Of a stretch of DNA of 16,201 bases, positions 3,848-12,036 are shown in pieces; position 1 is the first letter of the stretch; every line of letters starts with the position of its first letter. A program made the position numbers and the translations under genes. This DNA is from Paludibacteraceae bacterium. Its GTDB lineage: Bacteria; Bacteroidota; Bacteroidia; Bacteroidales; Paludibacteraceae. A model generated the notes under the pieces. It was not told where the DNA came from. It saw only the letters and a list, made by a program, of their open reading frames with translations, and ran no database searches. The DNA is taken from the NCBI GenBank assembly GCA_017542915.1, contig JAFXWI010000063.1, forward strand, positions 1 through 16,201. The letters run 5' to 3'.

Positions 3848-4873
3848 ATGAAAAAAAGTATCTTTTTGTGGGCGGTGGCGGTGATGATGGTTTTTGCCGG
3901 ATGTTCCCCCAAATCTAAGAAGTACAGTTATCTGACAGACAAACCTCTTCCGGTGGAGATAGAGGTGGTGGGAGAAACGAGCCAGTTGGTTCAGAACACG
4001 TATGTGGGCGTTATTCGTCCGAAGACCAATATCTCGTTGGTTTTTCCGTTGGGCGGTCAGATCACAGGTATCTATGTCAAAAGCGGTGACCGTGTGCGTG
4101 AGGGACAGTTGATCGCTACCGTTGACAGCACGCAGGCGAAAGCGATGTTGGAGAGTGCAGAGGCGATGTATCGTCAGGCGCAGGACGCATGGAAACGTCT
4201 CAAACCGGTTCACGACGAAGGCGGTATTAGTGACCTCAAATGGGTAGAGATGGAGACGAATGTGGAGAAAGCGCGTTCGTTGTTGATCTCTTCGCGTAAG
4301 CGTTTTGACGACTGCACGATGCGTGCCAGTCAGGCGGGTATCGTGAACATGAACGACCTCGATGTGGGTCAGCATGTGGGTTTCGGTCAGCAGATAGGTA
4401 CGCTGATGGATATGAGTGCTTATCGCGTGGAGTTCACGGTTCCGGAGAACGAGGTCGGACCGCTGCGTATAGGCGATCCGATAGCCGTCAGTCTGCCTGC
4501 TTTGGGTAAGCGTTACGAGGCGCGTATCACTGAGAAATCAGTGTCCGCTACGCGTCTGGCGCATACATACCGTGTGGAAGCGGATATCACGTCAGAGGAC
4601 GCGGTGGAGGACTTGTTGCCGGGTATGGTGTGCCGTGCGGTGACTTCGCAGCGAGACCAAATGGGTGTGATCCTCTCGGCAGGATGTATCCAGACGCAGC
4701 AGAGCGGTCAGAGCGTGTGGGCGTTGCATAACGGTCGTGCGGAGCGTCGTATGGTGAAGATCAGCGATTTTGTGGAGAACGGTGTGCTGATAAGCGAAGG
4801 TGTGTCCATGGGCGACACGATCATCGCCAAGGGATACCAAAAGATGTACAACGGAGCAATAGTGACCTATTGA
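3848..4873 (+). CDS. RND efflux periplasmic adaptor subunit (HlyD/AcrA family lipoprotein)
   Basis: This 341-residue membrane-fusion protein would link the inner-membrane RND pump to the outer-membrane channel. Residues 1-18 are a lipoprotein signal ending V-F-A-G before Cys19, so the mature protein is lipid-anchored like AcrA. A biotinyl-lipoyl-like barrel half is seen at about 62-93 (F-P-L-G-G-Q-I-T-G-I-Y-V-K-S-G-D-R-V). A coiled-coil hairpin follows at about 95-150, then the second lipoyl half (M-R-A-S-Q-A-G-I-V), a beta-barrel region and a membrane-proximal C-terminal domain. The length is slightly below AcrA (397). It is the first gene after the promoter and ends one base before the pump gene. 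Substrate cannot be read; multidrug or toxic-compound export is the family role. Confidence 0.93.
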   Translation: MKKSIFLWAVAVMMVFAGCSPKSKKYSYLTDKPLPVEIEVVGETSQLVQNTYVGVIRPKTNISLVFPLGGQITGIYVKSGDRVREGQLIATVDSTQAKAMLESAEAMYRQAQDAWKRLKPVHDEGGISDLKWVEMETNVEKARSLLISSRKRFDDCTMRASQAGIVNMNDLDVGQHVGFGQQIGTLMDMSAYRVEFTVPENEVGPLRIGDPIAVSLPALGKRYEARITEKSVSATRLAHTYRVEADITSEDAVEDLLPGMVCRAVTSQRDQMGVILSAGCIQTQQSGQSVWALHNGRAERRMVKISDFVENGVLISEGVSMGDTIIAKGYQKMYNGAIVTY

Positions 4874-4874
4874 T

Positions 4875-7800
4875 ATGAGCACACGAAACCATATAGAAGG
4901 CGCAATGCGTAACTACCGCATCATCTATGCGGTGGTGGCGGTGCTGGTGTTATTTGGTATCTTTGCCCTCGGACAGATGAAGAAAGACGAGTTCCCGCAG
5001 GTGACGATCCGTCAGGGACTTGTGGTCGCTGTCTTCCCGGGTGCTACGGCGCAGGAAGTGGAGGAGCAGGTAGCCAAACCGATTGAGCAGTACCTCTTTA
5101 CCTTCAAGGAGATCGACAAACGCAAGACATACAGTTTGAGCAAGGACGGAATGTGCTATATCTTCGCCGCCCTTTCGCCCAAAGTGATGAACAGTAACGA
5201 AGCATGGTCGAAGATACGAGGCGGTATCAGTCTGCTCAAACAGATGCAGATGCCGACGGGTCTGTTAGCGATCGCGGTGATCGATGATTTCGGCAATACG
5301 AGCAGTATCCTCTTAGCCATAGAGAGTACCGAGCGATCCCCGCGTGAGTTGCAGGAATACGCCGAGATGACGGCAGACCGACTGCGTGAGATAGGCGAGA
5401 TGGGTAGTATCAAGATCCTTGGACAGGAGTACGAAGAGATAGCCGTTCTGCTCGATGTGGAGCGGATCTCCAAGTACGGCATAGACCAGAATATGATCCT
5501 TGCCCGTTTGGCAGCGCAGGGTTTCCGTACGATGACCGGAGAGGTAGATAACGAGACGGGAGCGGCGCTCATTCACGTCGATGTGCCGTACCGAACGGAG
5601 TACGAGTTAGGCGAGCAGATCATTATGTCCGATCCTATTGCCGGTCAGACAATCCGTCTGAAAGACATCGCCACCATCACTCGTCGGTACGCCAAAGCGT
5701 CGAAGTATATCCGTCGGTATGACGAGGACGGAACAGGTGACTGCCTGCTGATGAATATCGAGATGCAGCCGGACAATAACATCGTTGCCTTTGGCGCCAA
5801 AGTGGACGAGGTGTTGGAGCAGATGCGCGCTACGCTGCCGCCGGACGTCAGGATGCATAAGATCACCGATCAGCCGCGTGTGGTAGATCAGAGTGTAAGG
5901 TCGTTCCTCAAAGACCTCGTGGTCTCCGTGCTGATAGTGATAGCCGTCATGCTCATCCTTTTCCCGATGCGTACGGCTTTGGTCAGCTCGACCGGTCTGC
6001 CGGTTTGTATTGCGGTCACGCTCGGTGTGATGTACCTCGTGGGTATGGAGCTGAACACCGTCACCTTGGCTGCGCTGATCGTGGTCTTGGGTATGGTGGT
6101 GGACGACTCGGTCATCGTCATCGACGGTTATAGCGAACTCCTCGCGCAGGGTCATTCCCGATGGTACGCAGCGGCTGTTTCCACAAGGGATCTGTTTGTG
6201 CCGATGCTCTTGGCAACGACCTCGATATCCGGTATGTTCTTCCCGATGTTGGGGCTGATGACCGGTTCGTTGGCGGACTTCATTCGTCTCTTCCCATGGG
6301 CGATCTTCATTGCCTTGACCTGTAGTATCCTCTATGCCGTTTGGATCATCCCGTTCATGGCGAGCACGTTCATCCGTCGCAAGCCGGCGGATGCCGAACC
6401 GACCTTCATCGAGCGTACGCAGGATAAGTTCTTCGCCGCTTTGCAGTCCGGCTATCAGAAGCTGCTGGATCTCTGTTTCCGTCATCCGTGGTGGACGATC
6501 AACCTCAGTCTGGGTTCCGTCGTCTTGGGTACGTTTATCATGACGCAGCTGGACATCCAGTTGATGCCGAAAGCCGACCGTGACAGTTTTGCGGTGGAGA
6601 TCCACCTGACGGAAGGCTCGTCTCTGGCGCAGACTCAAGCGATAGTGGACAGTCTGGGCAATGTGCTCAATGCGGATGAACGTGTGAAGAGTGTGACGGC
6701 GTTTGTGGGAATGTCGAGTCCGCGTTTTCATGCTACGTATGCTCCGCAGATGGCAGGAGAGAACTACGCGCAGTTCATCGTCAATACCGTTTCTCCGGAG
6801 GCTACTTTCGCGCTCATCGAGCAGTATCAGCCTTTGTACGAGAACGCTTTCCCGAATGCTTTCTGCCGCTTTAAGATGCTCGATTATCAGGCAGTCAGCA
6901 ACCCGATAGAGGTGCATGTGCAGGGTTCTAATATAGGCGAGTTGGAGGTAGTAGCGGATTCGCTCAAGACCTTCCTTGCGCAGTTCCCCTATCTGTCGTG
7001 GATACACTCCAACTATGACGAGACGGTGCAAACGATCCGTCTGCGTCTCAAGGACGACGAGGCAAGCCGTCTGGGCGTGACGCAAGCCACGCTGTCGCTC
7101 TATCTCAACGGCGCTTTGCACGGACGAGGAATGACCTCTATCTGGGAGGACGGCTATAAGACGCCGGTGGTACTCTATACTGTTGGCGCCGATACCCTCA
7201 GCTATGCGGATATAGGCAACCTCATGATTCCGACCTTGCTGCCGGGCGTGTGGGTGCCGCTGCGTCAGGTAGCCGAAGTGGAACCGGATTTCCACCATGC
7301 GCAGATCAAACGTCGTAACAGTATTCGTACGATCACCGTCTCGGCAGACACCCGTGGCAAACTATCCGCTATCACGGCTTCCAAACCGGTGATCCGCTAT
7401 GTGAAGAAGTTGCGTAAGAACCTGCCCGATGGGGTGCATATCACGTTTGGCGGTGCGGTAGAGCAGTCTCTGACGATGCTGCCGGGTCTCGTGCAGTCCA
7501 TCGGCGCCGCTTTGCTGGTACTGCTCGTATTGCTCGTTTATCACTTCCGCAAACTCAATATCTCCTTCCTTGCTCTCAGTTCCAGTTTGCTCTGTCTGTT
7601 TGGCTCGGCGGTGGGAATGTGGATCTTCCGCATGGATATATCGGTGACGGCTATCTTAGGCGTGATCTCGCTTATCGGTATCATCGTGCGTAACGCGATC
7701 ATCATGTATGAGTACTCCGACCATCTGGTGACGGTGGAGCACAAGACCGCCAAAGAGGCAGCGTACCTCGCCGGTCAGCGTCGTATGAGACCTATCTTCC

Positions 7801-7982
7801 TCACCACCGCTACTACCGCTCTGGGTGTGGTACCGATGATCTTGGCGGCTACCGACCTCTGGATGCCGATGGGCGTAGTGATCTGCTTTGGAGCTATTCT
7901 GACCATGCCGATGGTGGTGACTTTGCTGCCGGTGGCTTATTGGAAACTGTTTGACAAATCAACTCGTCGTTATGAGAAATAA
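4875..7982 (+). CDS. RND efflux transporter permease (AcrB/HAE family)
   Basis: This 1035-residue inner-membrane pump is the usual length for AcrB-type proteins. The N-terminal helix is at about 14-33. The large periplasmic loop is followed by the TM2-TM6 block (about 340-500), a second periplasmic loop, and TM8-TM12 from about 875 on. In TM4, G-M-V-V-D-D-S-V-I-V-I-D holds Asp410/Asp411, equivalent to the AcrB proton-relay Asp407/Asp408. In TM10 the relay Lys940 of AcrB is replaced by Arg939 (I-I-V-R-N-A-I-I-M). In TM11, L-T-T holds the Thr978 equivalent. The Arg form occurs, as I recall, in a subgroup of such pumps, so this looks like a functional variant, not a decayed one. It starts one base after the adaptor gene and overlaps the tolC-like gene by 11 bases. 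Confidence 0.95.
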   Translation: MSTRNHIEGAMRNYRIIYAVVAVLVLFGIFALGQMKKDEFPQVTIRQGLVVAVFPGATAQEVEEQVAKPIEQYLFTFKEIDKRKTYSLSKDGMCYIFAALSPKVMNSNEAWSKIRGGISLLKQMQMPTGLLAIAVIDDFGNTSSILLAIESTERSPRELQEYAEMTADRLREIGEMGSIKILGQEYEEIAVLLDVERISKYGIDQNMILARLAAQGFRTMTGEVDNETGAALIHVDVPYRTEYELGEQIIMSDPIAGQTIRLKDIATITRRYAKASKYIRRYDEDGTGDCLLMNIEMQPDNNIVAFGAKVDEVLEQMRATLPPDVRMHKITDQPRVVDQSVRSFLKDLVVSVLIVIAVMLILFPMRTALVSSTGLPVCIAVTLGVMYLVGMELNTVTLAALIVVLGMVVDDSVIVIDGYSELLAQGHSRWYAAAVSTRDLFVPMLLATTSISGMFFPMLGLMTGSLADFIRLFPWAIFIALTCSILYAVWIIPFMASTFIRRKPADAEPTFIERTQDKFFAALQSGYQKLLDLCFRHPWWTINLSLGSVVLGTFIMTQLDIQLMPKADRDSFAVEIHLTEGSSLAQTQAIVDSLGNVLNADERVKSVTAFVGMSSPRFHATYAPQMAGENYAQFIVNTVSPEATFALIEQYQPLYENAFPNAFCRFKMLDYQAVSNPIEVHVQGSNIGELEVVADSLKTFLAQFPYLSWIHSNYDETVQTIRLRLKDDEASRLGVTQATLSLYLNGALHGRGMTSIWEDGYKTPVVLYTVGADTLSYADIGNLMIPTLLPGVWVPLRQVAEVEPDFHHAQIKRRNSIRTITVSADTRGKLSAITASKPVIRYVKKLRKNLPDGVHITFGGAVEQSLTMLPGLVQSIGAALLVLLVLLVYHFRKLNISFLALSSSLLCLFGSAVGMWIFRMDISVTAILGVISLIGIIVRNAIIMYEYSDHLVTVEHKTAKEAAYLAGQRRMRPIFLTTATTALGVVPMILAATDLWMPMGVVICFGAILTMPMVVTLLPVAYWKLFDKSTRRYEK

Positions 7983-9339
7983 AGCATATATACTTTTCGT
8001 CCTCTGTCTGTTCGTTGCCGCTTTTGGTCATGCCCAAAGCGAGGTGTTGACGCTGGACTCGTGTCTGAGCAGCGCGCGTCAGCGTAACTGCACGATCCGT
8101 TCGGCGCAACTCGAAGTGCTCATTGCCCGTGAGGTGAAGAAACAGATGTTGTGGAAATACTTCCCGCAGATCAGCGCAGAAGGCTTCGGCTTCTATGCCG
8201 CTAATCATATAGTGGATGTGGACGTTACCAAAGGATTAGAAGGCAACACGGGTGACTTCCTCAAGGAGGCATTCGAACTGCTGACCATCATCGGACAAGC
8301 CGATAATCCGAATTTTGAACTCAGTTCACAAGTAAAAATGGTGAAATGGGGTGTGTCGGCTCAACTGCGTGCCGTGCAGCCTTTGTTCTGGGGCGGACAG
8401 ATCGTGAATGCGAACCGTCTGGCTAAACTCGGTATCTCCGCTGCGGAACTCAAACAGGAGGTCAGCGAACGGGATGTGCTCCAAGAGGTGACGGAGACCT
8501 ATTGGATGCTTGCCGGGCTGCAAAAGAAACAGGCGATCTTGGATAAGTCCTTCGAGCTCCTCGACTCCGTAGAGCACGTGGCGAACATAGCGTTTAACAA
8601 CGGTCTGGTGACCGGCAATGATCTGATGCGTGTGCAGCTCAAGAAGAACGAACTCAAGACCAAATCGATGCAGCTGACCAACGGCATCCGTCTGGCAAGC
8701 CGACTGCTCTGTCATCAGATAGGGCAGCCCTACGAAGGGCAGGAATTGGCGCTCGACACCATCCCCGAACGAGAGACCATCAACGAGTTGCCGCAAGATC
8801 CCGAGTCGATCTCTATTGACGGAAGACCCGAGGCGAAACTCTTGGATCTCAACCTCAAGTACAACCGGCTCATGAAGCAAATGACCATCGGTGAGACCTT
8901 GCCGCATTTAGGTATAGGCGCTTCCGGCGGTATGACGAATTTCTTCGAGCGTAACAAAGTGAACGTCATCGGTTTTGCACACCTCTCTATTCCTCTGACA
9001 GCGTGGGGTGAGACTGCTCATAAGATCAAGCAGCATAATCTCCGGATCCAGCAAGCACAGATGATGCTCGATAACTACCGCGAGAAACTCGATCTCCAGA
9101 ACCGTCAGGTCTATGACCAACTCACGGAGTCCGTCAAACTGATGGACGAGCACCGTTCGGGACGCGATTTGGCGAATGAGAACTACCGCGTTTCGTATAT
9201 GAACTACAAAGCAGGGGTCGGCACGATGACCGAGCTTCTGGAGGCGGAGATGTTACTATTGATGGCGGAAAACGCGTACACCGATGCCTGTATGTCGTAT
9301 CGCGTAGCCGCACGTAAATTCAAAGAATACAATAAATAA
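7972..9339 (+). CDS. TolC-family outer-membrane efflux protein
   Basis: This 455-residue protein starts at ATG 7972. The frame extends to a TTG at 7951, but the signal peptide begins at 7972: M-R-N-K, a hydrophobic core to about residue 18, and a likely cut after G-H-A (residue 21). The mature part begins with the L-T-L-D-S-C-L-S-S-A-R-Q-R-N segment typical of outer-membrane efflux proteins. It contains two long helical repeats (for example E-V-T-E-T-Y-W-M-L-A-G-L-Q-K-K-Q and the C-terminal Y-R-V-S-Y-M-N-Y-K-A-G-V-G-T-M-T-E-L-L-E-A-E). The segment N-Y-K-A-G-x-G-T-x-T-E-L-L is a family hallmark. It forms the outer-membrane channel of the tripartite pump encoded just upstream. Confidence 0.93.
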   Translation: MRNKAYILFVLCLFVAAFGHAQSEVLTLDSCLSSARQRNCTIRSAQLEVLIAREVKKQMLWKYFPQISAEGFGFYAANHIVDVDVTKGLEGNTGDFLKEAFELLTIIGQADNPNFELSSQVKMVKWGVSAQLRAVQPLFWGGQIVNANRLAKLGISAAELKQEVSERDVLQEVTETYWMLAGLQKKQAILDKSFELLDSVEHVANIAFNNGLVTGNDLMRVQLKKNELKTKSMQLTNGIRLASRLLCHQIGQPYEGQELALDTIPERETINELPQDPESISIDGRPEAKLLDLNLKYNRLMKQMTIGETLPHLGIGASGGMTNFFERNKVNVIGFAHLSIPLTAWGETAHKIKQHNLRIQQAQMMLDNYREKLDLQNRQVYDQLTESVKLMDEHRSGRDLANENYRVSYMNYKAGVGTMTELLEAEMLLLMAENAYTDACMSYRVAARKFKEYNK

Positions 9340-9362
9340 AACTCAACGATAAACGCAAACGT

Positions 9363-10862
9363 ATGAATAAAAGGGTAGTAATAGACGTTTTTCTGTGGAT
9401 ATTCGCGATGCTGGTCTGCATGTTTTGGCGGTGGGTAGCTGCCAAAAGCAGCCTGAATGCCTATTGGGCACTGTGCGGCGCTTTGGCTCTGTCGTGGATT
9501 ATCATCGGTGCAATCACGCAGCTGTACCGCTCCTATAAAGTCATGTGGTTCTGGCAGTCGATGCTTTCGCTCATCGCCACGGCTGCGATACTAACTGCCG
9601 CCTGTTGGTGGGTGCTTCCGCTCTTACCATGGGGACTGTCTCCCAAGGTAGCTACATGGATGATCATGGTCGTTGGAGCAATGGACACCGTAGTCATCCT
9701 CTTGGAGCACTACTGGAAATACGCGACCAACATGACCGTTCCTCCGATGCAGGTGGAGCAGCGAGAGAACGCTTTTGTCACTCGTCCCGATGAAGCCCGC
9801 GGAGCACACTCGATGGCTTCTATCCGTCAGTCCGTGCTCTCGGTGACGACCGAAGAGGACTACCGGATGCTCTTGGAGAAAGCCCGTCTGGACAGCCGGT
9901 TGACCAAATCGGTGTGTGACAGAAACAGGTTCGCTTTCCTGCAGATACCCGATTATCAGTATCAGACCATCGTCGATCTGACCCTGCTCAATGATGCCAA
10001 AGGTATCAACCGTCGTTTCTGTATCGTCAACCAGAAACTGCCGGACGAGGGCAGGTACGTCTGCTGTTATCGTCCGCAGGAATATATCAAGTCGAAGATC
10101 CTTGCCAAATACCCTGCCGGCATCAACTGGCTCGTATATTGCCTCTATTTCTTCAACAAACGCGTCCTGCCCCGACTGATGTTCACAAGCCGCCTCTATT
10201 ACGACATCACCAAGGGTCGCAAACGAATGTTGAGCAAGACAGAGGTGCTCGGACGACTCTATTACTGCGGTTTTGCGGTAGATGAGATCGTGCCGATGGG
10301 ACATATCGAATATGTGTTCGCGCATCGTCACTCGCAGCCCTATCCCCAAGAGCAGTTCAAGGTCTATGGACCGCTCATCAAACTGCCGCGTGTTTGCAAG
10401 AACAAAGAGATCCGCTATTTCTACAAGATGCGTACCATGCATCCCTATGCCGAGTATATCCAGAAATACGTCTTCGATGCTCGTGGAGGAATGGATATAG
10501 CCGATAAGAGTAATGATGATTGGAGAATAACGAACTGGGGTAAGTTCATGCGTAAGTACTGGTTAGACGAGCTGCCGATGCTCTTCAACTGGCTCAAAGG
10601 CGATGTCAAATTAGTGGGTGTCCGTCCGTTGAGCAAGACCATGTTCGAGACTTATCCCAAATGGCTGCAGGACAAACGAACGCTCACCCGTCCGGGACTG
10701 ATACCGCCGTTCTATATCGATCACCCGAATACGTTTGACGAACTCTTCGCCAGCGAAGACAAATACCTGACGGAGTACCTCAAGAACCCTATTCGGACGG
10801 ATATCAAGTATTTCTTTTTAACGATGCGTTCTATCTTGACGCGTAAAACACACAGTGCATGA
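9363..10862 (+). CDS. Polyprenyl-phosphate sugar transferase with four N-terminal membrane helices
   Basis: This 499-residue protein has a C-terminal half (about 345-495) that is a bacterial sugar transferase domain. It transfers a sugar phosphate from a nucleotide sugar to a membrane polyprenyl phosphate at the start of glycan assembly. Conserved blocks visible are F-Y-K-M-R-T-M (353-359), W-R-I-T-N-W-G-K-F-M-R-K (387-398), L-D-E-L-P-M-L-F-N-W-L-K-G-D (401-414) and L-V-G-V-R-P-L (417-423; most members have G-P-R-P). The N-terminus has four helices at about 7-22, 34-54, 64-82 and 97-115. A middle region with L-S-K-T-E-V-L-G-R-L-Y-Y-C-G-F (290-304), found in large Bacteroidota relatives, follows. 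The usual K-R-x-x-D entry helix is not evident. It begins 23 bases after the efflux channel gene. Confidence 0.85.
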   Translation: MNKRVVIDVFLWIFAMLVCMFWRWVAAKSSLNAYWALCGALALSWIIIGAITQLYRSYKVMWFWQSMLSLIATAAILTAACWWVLPLLPWGLSPKVATWMIMVVGAMDTVVILLEHYWKYATNMTVPPMQVEQRENAFVTRPDEARGAHSMASIRQSVLSVTTEEDYRMLLEKARLDSRLTKSVCDRNRFAFLQIPDYQYQTIVDLTLLNDAKGINRRFCIVNQKLPDEGRYVCCYRPQEYIKSKILAKYPAGINWLVYCLYFFNKRVLPRLMFTSRLYYDITKGRKRMLSKTEVLGRLYYCGFAVDEIVPMGHIEYVFAHRHSQPYPQEQFKVYGPLIKLPRVCKNKEIRYFYKMRTMHPYAEYIQKYVFDARGGMDIADKSNDDWRITNWGKFMRKYWLDELPMLFNWLKGDVKLVGVRPLSKTMFETYPKWLQDKRTLTRPGLIPPFYIDHPNTFDELFASEDKYLTEYLKNPIRTDIKYFFLTMRSILTRKTHSA

Positions 10863-11956
10863 AAACGGAAGAAATATATGTTGGTCAAGTGCGTTCCGCT
10901 TTATGGGGCGGAGAAGTGCATTGGACTGCCGAGCAGACGGATGATCTGCTGCGGCTGAATCTGGTACAAGGAACCGGCTCGCTGGTCTTTCCTTCGGTCT
11001 TGGCGCAAGACGATATACCTGCGCAAGCGAAGATGCAGATGAAAGCCGTCTGTATGAATACCTATCAGAACCACGTGCATCTGCAGCATACCTTAGAGCA
11101 GGCATGGACGGCGTTGACGAAAGCAGGCATCCGTCCTGTGCTGATGAAAGGTGCCGGTTTGGCGGCCCTCTATCCCGAGCCGACCTTGCGGCAGTGGGGT
11201 GACATAGACCTGTTTGTGGGCAAAGACCAGTATCATCCGGCGTGTGCTACGATGCGGGAGACCTTCCCCAACGCCCTTAAGTTCGATGAGGAACTCGATC
11301 ATTACAAGCACTATAACCTCATTGCGGACGGCGTGTCCATCGAGGTGCATCGGGTGACTGTCGCGATGACTCATCCGCTGGACGTACAGCGCTACGCACG
11401 TATGGAGAGCTACGGAATGAGTAAAAGCGAGCCGCTGATGCTCAACGGCTTGGAGGTACAAGTGCCGGAACCGACGTTCAATGCCTTGTTCGTCTTCCTG
11501 CATCTGTGGGAACATATGCTCTCTTCCGGAGCTAATCTGAGACAACTGTGCGACCTCACTTTGCTGTTACATCATTATGCTCAGGCGATAGACCGCAAAC
11601 GTCTCAAACGATGGCTTCAGGCTTTGCATCTCAATGACGTTTGGAGAGTGTGTATGGGTATCTTGGTGGAAGCCTTGGGCCTGCCGCCGCAGGAAGCACC
11701 CGGTTACAGCGAGCCTTTTGCAGACCGTTCAGAAAGACTGCTGACGGATCTGCTGCAGGGTAGCGTAGTGGCGCCGAAAGCATCCAAAGCAGCGCCTAAG
11801 AACCGCCTCTTGCGCAAATGGCACACGATGCATGAGCGGCTTGCTAACGCCAAACGTATTGAGCGGTACAGCCCCTCGTATGCTCGGCACATGACCGCAG
11901 CGATCCTCTTAAGCGGCTTAGGACGACTCTGCGCCAAAGACCGACACTGGGAATGA
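10859..11956 (+). CDS. Nucleotidyltransferase family protein (NTP_transf_5-like)
   Basis: This 365-residue soluble protein has a nucleotidyltransferase-fold core at about 88-120: P-V-L-M-K-G-A-G-L-A-A-L-Y, then T-L-R-Q-W-G-D-I-D-L-F-V with Asp115 and Asp117 as likely metal ligands. A later His-rich E-V-H-R-V-T segment fits the third acidic strand. The rest is mainly helical (H-L-W-E-H-M-L-S-S-G-A-N-L-R-Q-L-C-D-L-T-L), matching the uncharacterised nucleotidyltransferase family often found in surface-polysaccharide loci. Its substrate is unknown. The start overlaps the sugar transferase stop by four bases (ATGA), so the two proteins are probably made together and may act on the same glycan. Confidence 0.82.
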   Translation: MKTEEIYVGQVRSALWGGEVHWTAEQTDDLLRLNLVQGTGSLVFPSVLAQDDIPAQAKMQMKAVCMNTYQNHVHLQHTLEQAWTALTKAGIRPVLMKGAGLAALYPEPTLRQWGDIDLFVGKDQYHPACATMRETFPNALKFDEELDHYKHYNLIADGVSIEVHRVTVAMTHPLDVQRYARMESYGMSKSEPLMLNGLEVQVPEPTFNALFVFLHLWEHMLSSGANLRQLCDLTLLLHHYAQAIDRKRLKRWLQALHLNDVWRVCMGILVEALGLPPQEAPGYSEPFADRSERLLTDLLQGSVVAPKASKAAPKNRLLRKWHTMHERLANAKRIERYSPSYARHMTAAILLSGLGRLCAKDRHWE

Positions 11957-12036
11957 TATATTTGATATTTGAAAATTCGCTCTGCGAATAATCGTTCGAG
12001 CGAAGCGAGATAAGAAATTTGACATTTGACATTTGA
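11957..12036. repeat. Heptad repeats framing a palindromic spacer before holA
   Basis: ATTTGAT and ATTTGAA lie at 11960-11973, right after the nucleotidyltransferase stop. ATTTGAC, ATTTGAC and ATTTGAA lie at 12017-12037, with the last base being the A of the holA start codon. Between them is a perfect hairpin (ATTCGC 11975-11980, TCT, GCGAAT 11984-11989) and a second palindrome-rich stretch to 12009. No promoter or T-run terminator was found here. Confidence 0.7.

Noticed and set aside
5607..7298. 563-codon open frame on the minus strand inside the RND pump gene
   Set aside because: The plus-strand protein is a full, well-conserved pump. The antisense product is rich in His, Arg and Gln with no domain, as expected from the codon bias of the sense gene.
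9624..10442. 272-codon minus-strand frame inside the sugar transferase gene
   Set aside because: It is a shadow of the sense gene, with no start signal or recognisable domain, and the sense protein shows clear family motifs.
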